Under the pieces are notes generated by a model that saw nothing but the letters and a program-made list of their open reading frames with translations, did no database searches and had not been told where the DNA came from. A stretch of 43,190 nucleotides of DNA from Darksidea phi (taxonomy: Eukaryota; Ascomycota; Dothideomycetes; Pleosporales; Lentitheciaceae). Position 1 is the first letter of the stretch, and the number at the start of each line of letters is the position of its first letter. The stretch is taken from assembly GCA_030770425.1 (NCBI GenBank), contig JASJFT010000305.1:1-43190 (forward strand), written 5' to 3'. Below, piece by piece: positions 20,151 through 31,819 of this stretch. Position numbers and translations under genes: made by a program.

Positions 20151-22490
20151 ACTTTTTATTTATAAATTTATACGTTTACCTCTAACTTAGCTAGTTATTA
20201 AATATCTTCTTATATAATTTATAGAGTTATCTTTTAAATACTTTTATTAGTACGACTCTAGTATAGCTAATAATAATCTAGTTTTTTAGTTCGTTATTAT
20301 AGAGGTTCTATTTCTTAGGGGTATTCTCTAGCTTCTAAGTATTTTATTAGAGGGACGACTCGCCTAACTATTCTAACTTTAAACTTTCTTCTTTTTCGAT
20401 TTTATAAGATATTTTCTAGTTTAATACCTATTATAGCTTCGTTTTTAGATCTTTATCTAGTAATAGTATATTCTAGTTAATAGGCTTTATATTTATCTTA
20501 TTATTCTAGACGTTATAGTATCCTTACTATATACCTAGGGCCCTTAGCTATCTACTAATTTCTAGATTCTTAGAACTATTTCTATTCTATATCGGATAAC
20601 TATACTACCCGTATTATTCTACGAGATATTCCCTTCTCTTAAGATTCTAGTAGAAGATATCCTCTTCTCTTCTAGTTATAAGTTCTCTTTATACTAGATA
20701 TAGAATATATACCTTTTTATAATATATCTAGTATAAGACTTTATAGTTAGATTCTTTATATATAATTCTATAGTTAATATCTTACTTATAGTTCTTAGTA
20801 TCTACCCTAGTTAGTCTATATAGCTATCGCCCTATAGTATACTTTATTAGAAAGTACCTTTTATATTTATTATTATAGTAGCTATTTTATTTTAGTTATT
20901 CTTAATCTTTATATTCTTTAATCTAGTTATTATAATCGTAGAGATAGTATCCTACTATTAGGTATTCCTTATTCTAAAGGTATATATATAGATAATCCCT
21001 AAAAAGTATTATAACTTTCTTTTTTTATTATATATAATACTTATATTCCCCTATATATTATATAAATAGTAGATTCTTATATTCTAAACTATCTTAATCC
21101 TATATTACCCTATAGCCCTCCGGCCCTTAGAGTTTTAAGACCTAGTCTATTATTTATTAATCTTAATCGCCGGTAACGTATACTAGCTCTACTTCTCTAG
21201 TATAGTATTTTATAATATATTAGCTAGTCCTATATATCTAATATTCGTTATATATTAGTTATTAGAAAATATCTTCTATAGCTATTTCCCTTAGCTCTAA
21301 GAGTATTAATTCTTCTATTTTAAGCTCTAGGTCTTCTTATTATTAAGAAACTTCCTTAATCTTATTCTATCTACTAGCTTCGTTCTATATCTCGGGTATT
21401 AAGTTAAACTTATTTTCTTTTTTTTTACTATATCTAATTATATTTATATATCTAATATTATTTTAGCCTTCTATATTTTTCTTTTTATTATTATATTCTT
21501 TAGCGAAGTATTCCTATATACTATAGTATAGATATATTTTTTTATCTTAGTATTATTTTATCTTATTTACTAAAACTTTCTATAACTTCTTATCTTACTT
21601 ATATTTCTTATTCTTTAGATATTTCTTCTTCTAGATTATATTAACGTCTATTTTATTATATCTCTTATAGAACCTATACTTTTAAACTATCTACTCTTTT
21701 CTATAAACTCTTACTAGTCCTATAATATCTTACTTTTCGAGTACTTATTTATATAGTTAGTTATTAATATAAATTATTATCTTAATTAGTTCTACTAGGT
21801 CGTCTAATTTTTTAAGTTGGACTAACTTATTTTTAATTAGCTTCTTAAGACTATTATAGTATATAACTATAAAAGATATATTATTCTACTTAATCTTATA
21901 CTATAGCTATTTAAATTTAGTAGTATACGTACTTACTAATTTAATCTACCTTAGTCTTTAAATCTAGTATTCGGCCTACTAGATCTTATTAATATCTTCG
22001 AAGACTATACGTATTTATTCTTTAAATAAATCCTAATCTTTAAATACTACTTTTATTTTGTCGTATTACTTTAATAAGGAATCTTTATTAGTTATATAAT
22101 TATTAATTAGAGACTATATCTATATAGTAACTTTCTCTATTATATATATACCTATAGTAAGAATCTTATCCTAGTTACTAGTAAACGTAATAGAGTTAAA
22201 CTAATAGTATAGATCTAACTATATAAGGAATAGTCTTAAGCCTTTCTTTCTACTATTATATTTCTTTAGTATTAGGATCTTCGATTTTATCCTAAGTTCT
22301 ACTCGTACCTATTATAGTAATCTTTATAGTAATATTATAGTCTACTATAACTCGACTATCTAAGCTACTTATTACTAGATTAGGACTATTAGATTTATTA
22401 TTAGAGCTCTAGTTATACTTTCTCTTAAGATATTATATAAGTTAGATAGAGTTACTATATTAATATAATCTTAGTTTAGAATAGTTAATA

Positions 22491-22927
22491 TATTATATAT
22501 TATACGTACCTTTATACGGAATCTAGATTAAGACTAATAGAATATTTATTATATTATTAGTTTCTAATAGATTAAGATTAAGTTAATAAATTCTATTACT
22601 AGAATAACTACTTAGGAAAAGATCTAATCTTATTCGTAAGTATTAGATAAAGAACTAAAGATTAACTATAAGGAATTAAGATAGAAAATAGAAGAGACCC
22701 TCTACTTTCTTATACCTATCTCTCTATCCTATACTCTATCTACTCTATTATACTAAGATATAGATTAAATAGATTATTATTAACTATATTCTATCTACTC
22801 TATTATAGTAAGATATAGATTAAATAGATTACTATTATATAATATTAGATTACTAATTAAGTCGTCTTCTTAGCTTATAACTTTCTCGAAATACCTCGTA
22901 TCCTACGAACCGCGTAGGGTTATAATA
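22491..22927 (-). repeat. Y3 5' LTR
   Basis: 437 bp, equal in length to its partner at 15,553-15,989. It is better preserved at its outer (right) end, where CpG-rich sequence (tacgaaccgcgtaggg) remains. Confidence 0.92.
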
Positions 22928-23364
22928 CTTAATTAGATATAAAATCTATTATAATAAAGTTCTATTTAATCTATTATTTAAAATCTTTAAATAGTTAATA
23001 TATTAGATAAGATCTAGACTATTTTTTATAAATCTCTTATATTATTATAGATATTATAGTTTTCTTTATAAACTATAAGACTTAAATATATATTATATTA
23101 AGTTTTAGTACTAGTTCTATTTCTTCTTTAAATAGTTAAATTATCTATAGATATCTAGTATTCTTATATATTATAACTAGGTTTTTATCTTCTAGTTCTA
23201 AAAATTTATTACTATTATTAATTATTTATAATAGTATATTTAAGGTATTATTAAAGTCTTCCTACTCTATAGATAAGCCTTTCTTAGGTACTTCTTCTTA
23301 TACTTTTAGTAAGAACGAAACTCTTCTCTAAGACTTTTAAGTTATAGTTATTTACTATTTCTAT

Positions 23365-24447
23365 TATTATTTTTTAATATATAGGGGTATAAAGCTAAAA
23401 TCTAAAAATTATATAAATAAATATAGTCCTCTATCTAAGTTATATAAAAGTATTAACGTATTATTTTATATAATTCGCGCGTTTAATAGCGTAAATAGGC
23501 CTAGTAGTCCTTTAGATATACGATTATTATATACTACTTAGGTTATCTTAAAGGTCGAATAGCGGAACTACTAAGCCCTAATTAGGACTAGTAGCTATAG
23601 GATATTTCTACGAAATAGTCTAGTATCGAATAGTCTATATATAAGGATACTAAGTACTCCCTCTACTTTCTTACGTATACCTCTACTCGCTAAATATAAG
23701 ATAACTTCCTATACTATCTTTATAAATTACTACTTTATTCTACTTTAGTCTATAGATATATCTATATACTATACTATTCTCTATAATTCTAAAGTAGACG
23801 CCGTCTATATATATAAATATCTAGACTACGAACTTAATAATATCGTTAACTATAATTATACCTTTTAGAAGAAAGAATATAGTAAGCTTATAATTATAGA
23901 GCTATAGCTCGCGTATATAGAAGGTTAGTTCGTATACCTACTAAATATACTATAGATAGTATAGATTTATTAGCTCGGTATCTACTTAATATACGTTAAG
24001 ATAGATAAGGATAATAAAAAGAACTTTCTTAGATAGTAGCTATTAAGATTAAGCTAGCTTACTAAGAATCTTAGAATTCTATAGAAAGACGAAGTAGTAG
24101 ATTTTCTAAAGAGGGATCTTTAGACGAAGGAGAGTATAGAGTATATAATAAAGATACTTTAAGCTATCTACGGGTTTTAAGATATAAAGAAGATTAAAGA
24201 GATAAAGATAAAAGTAATAAAGTAATAGAGGGTCGAAGTAGAGAAGGAGTTAATAGTATAGAGTAAGATTAATAGAGGCTATTTAATTTATATATATAGA
24301 TTATTAGTATTTCGTAGTAGTTACTTAGTATTAACGTAGTAGAAATTATCGTAGTATACTAGTCCTTTCCTATACTTAGTTAGTAAGACCGAATAAGAGT
24401 ATATAATAGAATATTATATAAAAGAGTTTATATAATAGTCTAAGCCC
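23365..24447. mobile_element. 1,083-bp insertion of unknown type inside X1
   Basis: X2 has continuous sequence here (ctactatttttatagctaatag near 38,956). X1 has tactatttctat both before (23,353-23,364) and after (24,448-24,459) an extra 1,083 bp, giving a 12-bp target duplication. There are no LTRs or clear terminal inverted repeats. The left end, read on the minus strand, finishes in ttaaaaaataata, weakly like a poly-A tail. A long duplication plus A-rich end would suit a truncated LINE or a retroposed sequence. A plus-strand frame (23,701-24,396) looks mildly protein-like (KYLDYELNNIVNYNY, YVKIDKDNKKNFL) but carries about 20 TAG/TAA stops. It is RIP-depleted of CpA like its host. Confidence 0.6.
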
Positions 24448-25607
24448 TACTATTTCTATAGCTAATAGCTAGTATTTAACTTAGCTTTATAGTATATTTT
24501 ATACTAATTATATATATAAGTCGTCTAATATATAGTATTATATTCTTATATTATAGCTATTCTATCCTTTTTACCCTACTAAGTATATTAGAACTTTTCT
24601 TTTCTTAGACCTAATCTATAATCTTTTACTAGATATTCTTACTTCTTATATTTAAAGTATACTTATTTTTTATAGAGCTCTTATTTCTTAGAGTTTTATC
24701 TCTTTTTCTTAGATTTTAAACTAATCTCTAGGACTATTACCTCTAGTCTATAGTATTTTTCCTCTTTTTTCTTTTTATAGAATTCGATCTTTTCTTTTCT
24801 TTTTAGGTTCTAGAGATAGAGGTTATTATTAATCTTAATAGCTTATTTAATTAGTCCTCTTATAGTTTAGAGTTGTTCTATCCGAATTATTTTATAATAG
24901 ATATAATCTTTTAGTCCTTTATAGTATTATAATATAAGGGCTACTTCTTTTTATTAAATCTTAGTAGTAAGTTATTTAAACTTAGACGTATAGATTATAG
25001 TAGATTTCGTCTATTTAAGATATATAATTTTTTATTTTATTAATCTTTCTAAGTCTATATCTTTAAAAGTAATATATAGTTTATTCTTAAAGTACTTATA
25101 ACTTAAGAAGATAATCTTTATCTTATTACTTTATTAGACTTCGGGTAGTTATAGTTATTTATTTAGATATATTTTAAACTAAGTAATAGTTTTCTCTATA
25201 AACTAGACTACTATAAATAATACTTTATTACTCTTAGTAGGTAGCTTTATTCTATTAAGATTAAAATAGATTACTATATTAGTTAAAAATCCTCTAAGCT
25301 TTAATCTAGTTCTATTAAACTTTTCTAATTTTTTAAGCTTTAATAGTTTACTTATATATCTCTAAAGTTAGGTAGTTAATTTTATAAGTTAGACTTTTAA
25401 TATATCTTCTCTCTTCTTAAATATATACTAATTCTTAATAACTCTTTTAAAAAAATTTATAATTATACTATCTTCTAGGGAACTAAATTTCTAGTAGCTT
25501 CCTACCTCTAAAGGTTTAGCCTAAGTTAGCGGCTATACTACTCTACTTTATCGGGTTCTCTCTCCTACTATTATAGTTAGCTATTCCTACCTTCTAGATA
25601 GTTAAGA

Positions 25608-26048
25608 TATTAAACGGGGTCTAGGTCTAATAGATAGTTTAACCTTATTTAAGATTTATACTTAAGATAGAAATAAAGGAGTAGAAATAAATAGATAATA
25701 ATTTAATTATATTAATAGGTTAGGATTAATCTAGATTCGAATTAACTATAAGGAAGTAAGACTTATCTAGAGGATTCGTAGTTATTATATATTAATTTAG
25801 TTTTCTTAAATCTATAGCTTTATATCTATAGATCTACTAAGTTATAACTCCGTAGCTCTATTCTAATAGATCTATTAAGCTATTATATAACCCTTAGATC
25901 TATTCTTACTAAGATATAAATCTATTATATAACTTTCTATTCTCTAATTATAAGGTTCGTATTATATTCCTTATTAGAGTCTATAATAGATTTAATCTTA
26001 GATAGCTCTTTTTACTATTATTCTATAGTATATATTTAGTTTATAATA
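25608..26048 (-). repeat. X1 5' LTR
   Basis: 441 bp, pairs with 10,573-11,013 and is followed by the target duplication ctatc. The primer-binding region should lie just left of 25,608, but it is too mutated to assign a tRNA. Confidence 0.92.
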
Positions 26049-26071
26049 CTATCTAAACGAGCTTATAGCGG

Positions 26072-26174
26072 CTATAAGGTATTACTAGAAACTTCTCTCT
26101 TATAAGAATTAAAGTATAGTAGCTATAAGGTATTCTTTAGAACTCCTCTCTTATAAGAATTAAAGTATAGTAGC
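26072..26174 (+). repeat. 51-bp tandem array, left part, interrupted by X2
   Basis: Two units start at 26,072 and 26,123 (ctataaggtatt...aaagtatagtag). A third begins with c at 26,174 and is cut by X2; its body resumes at 40,582. Fifty-one is a multiple of three, so coding origin is possible but not shown. This 121-bp strip (26,054-26,174) is the only non-element DNA between X1 and X2. Confidence 0.8.
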
Positions 26175-26637
26175 TATTAAATAGGGTCTAGACCTAATAG
26201 ATTATTTAGCCTCGTTTAGGGTTTATACTTAAGATAGAAAAGATAAAGTTAGAATAAAGAGATAATAGTTTAATTATATTAATAGGTAAGAATTAATCTA
26301 AATTCGAATTAACTATATCCTTCTAACTATCTAGAAGATTCGTAATTATTATATATTAATTTAGTTTCTTTTAGATCTATAGCTCTATATCTATAGATCT
26401 ACTAAGCTATAGCTCTATAGATCTATTCTAATAGATCTATTAAGCTATTACGTAATCCTTAGATCTATCTTTACTAAGATATAAATCTATTATATAACTT
26501 CTTAGTAAAGTCGTTTATACTAATTATTATTTATATTATAGTTATAGTCTTTATATTCTATATTAGAGCTAGTAATAAGTTTAATCTTAGGTAGCTCTTC
26601 TTACTATTATTCTATAGTATATATTTAGTTTATAATA
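26175..26637 (-). repeat. X2 3' LTR
   Basis: 463 bp, same length as its partner at 40,115-40,577. Followed inside by the polypurine tract (plus strand cttccctcttt). Confidence 0.92.
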
Positions 26638-27419
26638 CTATCTTCCCTCTTTAAATCTTTAACTTAGAAGTTATTCTAGTTCTAGTATTCGACTATATTA
26701 GTATTAGAGTTCTACTTTAAGAGACTATTATTATCTATTATAATATTATATAAAACTTAAAAATATATTATTTTTACTAATAAGATTCTTTATTATAGTT
26801 CTAAAATATTTCCCTATAGTTATTATTTATAGTTAAGAATACTATATATTACTTTATCTAAAGATAGTAGGTATTATAAGATATATATTTATACTAATAT
26901 ATAAAATTTTTATTATATATTTAGTATCTTATTATTAGAAGATTTATCTATATTAAGTAATAAAACTTATATATTAGGGCTTATTACTATTAGTAAGATC
27001 TATTAACTATATAGAAGAGAAACTTTAATAATAGTTAGAGAAGATTTAAAAAGCTTAAAATAAGCTTCTTAATAAGCTAGTAGAGACTTAGATACGAGTA
27101 TATTATTTAGAGAAGTAGAGAGTAATCCTTTATAAGAAGTTAGTAGTATAATTCTAAGTACTAGAAGCTAAGTTAGATAAAGAGAAGATAGAGCTCTAAT
27201 AACTAGAGTAGTAGAAGGATCTAAAGGTCTTTTTAACTACTTTAGATATCGCTTATAATATTATAAATAATATTACTTCTTTTAATTTATTAAATATCTC
27301 TTATTATATTATAAGTAATATTAATCTTCTTAACTTATTATAAAGTAAACTTATCTTATCTTTAGATTTTCTTTAGAATTATAGTTTTAATACTTTATAA
27401 GCTTCTTAAGATAATTAAG

Positions 27420-29043
27420 ATTATTTTTAAATTCTTAAGTTTATTCTTATAAGTTTTCTTTTTTATCTATTCCTTACTATTTAATTAAATAGTAGTTTTT
27501 TCTATTTCTAATATTATTATTTAGAATCTCTTCTACTTTTTATTCTTTATTATCTTCTCTATATATATCTACTTTATATACTATTAGTTTAGTATTTTAT
27601 AGTACTTTTTCTAATAAGCTAATATAAAATATAGGATAGATTTTTATTTATAAAGGTAGTCTTAGTTAATAATTTATAAATAAAACTTATTTTTTAATCT
27701 TATAAGGTCTAATTTTAGTATAATTTAGTTTATTATTAGGTTACTTACTTTTAATATTTTTTTATAATAACTATACCTTTTCTCCCTCTTTAAAAGTAGG
27801 TACTTTCTTTTACTTCTTATTATAGTACTTACTTATTCTATTTTAAAGAAATTCTATATCTTTCTTAAGTTATTAGTATATTTATAAAATAACTTTTACT
27901 ATTTTTTCTTTATTCTAGTTATAAGACTAAAGTTATTTAGATTCTTTATATATTTTTAATTTAATTTTATAGTTTATAAAGAAAGATATTATCTTTATTA
28001 TATTATATTATAAACTATTATATATAAATTATACTATAAATAAAAGTATAACCTAATTATTTTAATAGTAGTTTAAATAGTATCTAAGATATTATTTTAC
28101 TATTTAATTTATTTATTCTATTAGTCCGTCTATTTATAGATAGTACGTAGTTAATATACTATATTTAGTTTCTAGTTTAGTTATAAGAGTTTACTAAAAC
28201 TTTACTATAAATTTAATATCTTTATCTAAGATAATTTTATCTAGTATTCTATATTTACTAAATATATATTTTAATAAGATATAGATAAGTTATTTTATTA
28301 TATTTTCTTTATTTATATATAGAATAAAGTAAATATATTTTATAAACTTATCTACTACTATTAGTATAGTATTATAGAATACTTCTATTATTAGTTCCTT
28401 AGAATATAGTAACTATATAATAAAGTTTATAGTAATAATCTTCTATAATTCTTCTATATTTTTTATTAGTTATAGTATTTTATAGGGTATATACCTAGTA
28501 TACTTATTATAGTAATAGTTTATATATTTTAAAAGTACTTAAGTAACTAGTTATCTTATATATAAAAAATAATATATTCTTATTAATTATTTAAGAGTTT
28601 TCTCTACTTTCTAGTATCTATATACTAGTATCTCGTAGTATTATTTAATAAATTCTTTCTTTATTACCTTAAATATATAGGTCTTTTAAAATATATAAAT
28701 AATTCTATTCTTCTCTTAAATTACTTCTTAAATTTTATTTTATTTATCTATTACTTCTATAGTAGCTATATAGATCTATTAAGTCTATTTATTTTCTTTT
28801 AGTTTAAGTATTATTTCTTATATTTCTACTAGCTTTAAATAGTTATAAGTAATCGTTTCGTCCGGTTATAGCTTAAGAATTACTATACTAGATTTTTTTA
28901 TTTCTTAGTAGTTAGATCTTCTATTAAGTATATCTACTTATTTATTTTCTAATCTCTTAGTATATATAATCTTAATATTATATATTATAAGAGTTTATAC
29001 CTATTATATTTATCTTCTAATTAAAGGTTTATTTATTAAGAAT
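27420..29043 (-). pseudogene. X2 pol relic, 3' part (integrase and chromodomain)
   Basis: Homologous to 11,790-13,430 of X1. The chromodomain-like block is at about 27,430-27,560 on the minus strand and the integrase C-terminal region lies to its right. Pol is cut at 29,043 by the Y4 insertion and resumes at 36,410. Stops are dense and all TAG/TAA. Confidence 0.75.
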
Positions 29044-29048
29044 CTTAT

Positions 29049-29483
29049 TATTATAACCCTACGCGAACTATAGGATATGGGGTATCCTAAGAAGATTAGT
29101 AGCTAAGATAGGGGCTTAGTTAGTAATCTAATATTATATAATAATAATCTAATTAATCTATATCTTAGCGAATAGAGTAAATAGAGTATAACTAAGGATA
29201 ATTTAGTTAATCTATATCTTAACGAATAGAGTAAGTAGAGTAAGGTAAAGTAGGATAGATATAAGAGAGTAAAGAATCTCCTAGGTTTTCTATCTTAATT
29301 CTTTATAGTTAATCTTTAGTTCTTTATCTAATACTTATAAATAAGATTAGATCTTTTCCTAAGTAGTTATTCTAGTAATAGAATTCGTTAACTTAATCTT
29401 AACCTATTAGAAACTAATAGTATAATAAACGTTTTATTAACCCTAACCTAGATCCCGTATAAAGGTATATATAACGTATAATA
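29049..29483 (+). repeat. Y4 5' LTR
   Basis: 435 bp, begins tattataaccctacgcg and ends cgtataata. It contains the family's internal tandem duplication. The sequence just inside (tattaattaccctaaac) is the primer-binding region, too mutated to assign a tRNA. Confidence 0.92.
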
Positions 29484-29559
29484 TATTAATTACCCTAAAC
29501 TAAGATTATATTAATATAGTAACTCTATCTAGCTTACGTAATACTTTTAGAGAAAGTAT

Positions 29560-31000
29560 AACTAGGACTCTAGTAATAAACCTAGTAGCCCTAATCTAAT
29601 AATAAGTAGCTTAGATAGTTAAGTTATAGTAGGCTATAATATTACTATAAGGATCACTATAATAAGCGCGAGTAGGACTTAGGATAAAGTTAAAAATCCT
29701 AATACTAGAAAAGTATAATAGTAGAAAAGAAGACTTAAGGCTGTTCCTTATATAATTAAACCTATACTACTAGTTTAACTCTACTACGTTTACTAACGAC
29801 TAGAATAAGATTCTTACTATAGGTATATATATAATAGGTAAAGTAGCTATATAGATATAGTCTCTAATTAATAATTATATAGCTAACGAGGATTCCTTAT
29901 TAAAGTAATATAACGAAATAAAAGTAGTATTTAAAGATTAGGATTCGTTTAAGAAATAAATATATATAGTCTTTAAAGATATTAATAAAGTCTAGTAGAC
30001 TAAATACTAAATCTAAAGGTTAAAGTAGATTAAGTTAGTAAGTATATATACTACTAAATTTAAATAGCTATAGTATAAGATTAATTAGGACGATATATCT
30101 TTTATAGTTATATACTATAATAGACTTAAGAAGCTAATTAAGAACGAGTTAGTCTAATTTAAAAAATTAGATAACTTAGTAGAACTAATTAAGATAGTAA
30201 TTTATATCGATAATTAACTATATAAATAAGTATTTAAGAAGTAAGATATTATAGAACTAATAAGAGTTTATAAAAAAGAGTAGGTAGCTTAAAAGTATAG
30301 TTTCTATAAGGGTTATAATAAAATAGATATTAGTATAGTCTAGAAAAAGAAATATCTAAAGAATAAGAAACGCGAGTAAGATAAGAAGCTATAAAAAGTC
30401 CTAGTAGATAAGATAAAATAATACTAAGATAAAAAAGTATATCTACGCTATAATATATAGGGATACTTCGCTAGAAAATATAGTAAGGAAAAGAAAAATA
30501 TAAGAAGCTAAAACGATACTAGGCGTATAAATATAATTAGGTATAGTAAAGAAAAAGAAACTAAGTCTAATTTAATATTTAAGATATAGTACGACGCTAG
30601 TAGGTAGAACGAAGTTAAAGAAATTACTTAATAATAAGACGACCTAGAGCTTAAAATAGAAGAACTAAAACTTAATAGACTAGATAAGGTTAGTATAGAA
30701 AATATTTTTAGACGGTTAGTATATAATAAGTATTAGAAATATAGAACTAGTTAGTATATTACTAAATATTATACTAACGCGAGGAAGCTAATATATATTA
30801 TAGGAGATTAAGATTAGTAGATAATAGACTAGGCTCTAAGACTCTAAGGACTAAAAGGTTATAAGATAATCTAAAACTATAATAATATAGGCTATAATAT
30901 ACTACTATAGATAAACTATATAGGAAATTACGAGTACTATATCTAATAGAAGAAGAAAATTATAATACTCTTAGAAAGTAGCTTATATATATATCTTTAA
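29560..31000 (+). pseudogene. Y4 gag relic with ruined zinc knuckle
   Basis: Upstream of the protease the plus strand reads as a lysine/glutamate-rich gag-like region with many TAG/TAA stops. At 30,440-30,481 a CCHC zinc knuckle can be recognised by spacing (x2, x4, x4) and the flanking GYFARK, but all four metal ligands read Tyr. This is what G-to-A in Cys codons and C-to-T in a His codon produce. Boundaries are approximate. Confidence 0.6.
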
Positions 31001-31819
31001 AATATAGAATATCTAATAGTAGGATATTATATCTATAACTATAATAACTAGGCCTAGGCTTATAAGAAGTAAGAATAGCTAGAATAAGTTAATTACTACG
31101 ATAATAAATATAATAAGTATTTCCTAATAAAATATACTATAGGATAATAGCTATGTAGATTAATCTAGGTAGATACTAAAGGATATAAACGAAATATTAA
31201 CTATAGGATTATATACTAAGAACCTAATTATAAGGTCGTATATTAGATATACTATAATCGATTATATATCCTATACCTAGCGTAATAAGAGCTTACGGCT
31301 AGAAGGGAAGAAGATATCTTCTATTAAAATCTTAAAAAGAAGGAATACCTTATTAAATAATACGAATTATATAAATATCTAGTATAGAACTAAGATAGTT
31401 TAAAGAACCTAGAGATTAGTAGATAGCTAAAAGCCCTAGGTATATAGTAGGGATATTATAACGCCTAGAATAATAAAAATAAGAAAAAACCTATTAATTA
31501 GACTATACTATTATTAAAAGGGAAACTATTAAAAGAGTTAAATTAGAAAACGCCCTATAAGATTAGAAGAGTACCGAATCTAAAAATAGAATAGATAGAT
31601 AAGTTATCTACTTAATAAAATAAGACTAGAGAACTAGAGGATACCCCTAAAGAATAGAACCTTTATAATAACGAACTAAAAAACTAGGTTATTATTAGCT
31701 ATACTAGGATCGCGCTAATAAAAGTATCTAAAAGATAACCCTATAAATCGTATAAAAAGGTATATAGTAACTAGCTAGGTTAGAAGTAGACGTATAGATT
31801 TATAAATAAAAAGTCTAAG

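Larger units (their letters stand above)
15553..22927 (-). mobile_element. Y3: Ty3/Gypsy chromovirus nested in X1
   Basis: Two LTRs of exactly 437 bp (15,553-15,989 and 22,491-22,927) are flanked by cttaa (15,548-15,552 and 22,928-22,932). The uninterrupted site survives in X2 near 38,531 (ctcttaattaggtataag), which proves insertion. LTR ends read tattat...ataata. Orientation is minus: the polypurine tract (minus aaagaggggagtaag) abuts the left LTR and pol reads right to left. It is 7.4 kb in total. It belongs to the same family as Y4. RIP-mutated throughout. Confidence 0.93.
10573..26048 (-). mobile_element. X1: Ty3/Gypsy chromovirus, full length, RIP-inactivated, nested
   Basis: Two 441-bp LTRs (10,573-11,013 and 25,608-26,048) are flanked by the same 5 bp, ctatc (10,568-10,572 and 26,049-26,053), so this is one insertion event. 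LTR ends read tattaaac...ttataata, as expected for TG...CA ends after RIP. Minus orientation is shown by the polypurine tract just inside the left LTR (minus strand aaagaggggagatag) and by pol reading on the minus strand. The interior is split by Y3 (15,553-22,927) and by a 1,083-bp insertion (23,365-24,447). Removing both leaves an element of about 7 kb, closely similar to X2. CpA and TpG are almost absent. No ORF survives. Confidence 0.92.

Noticed and set aside
23701..24396. Claim that TAG/TAA-only stops prove a coding origin
   Set aside because: TpG is depleted in all frames of this DNA, so TGA cannot occur anywhere; stop type is not evidence here.
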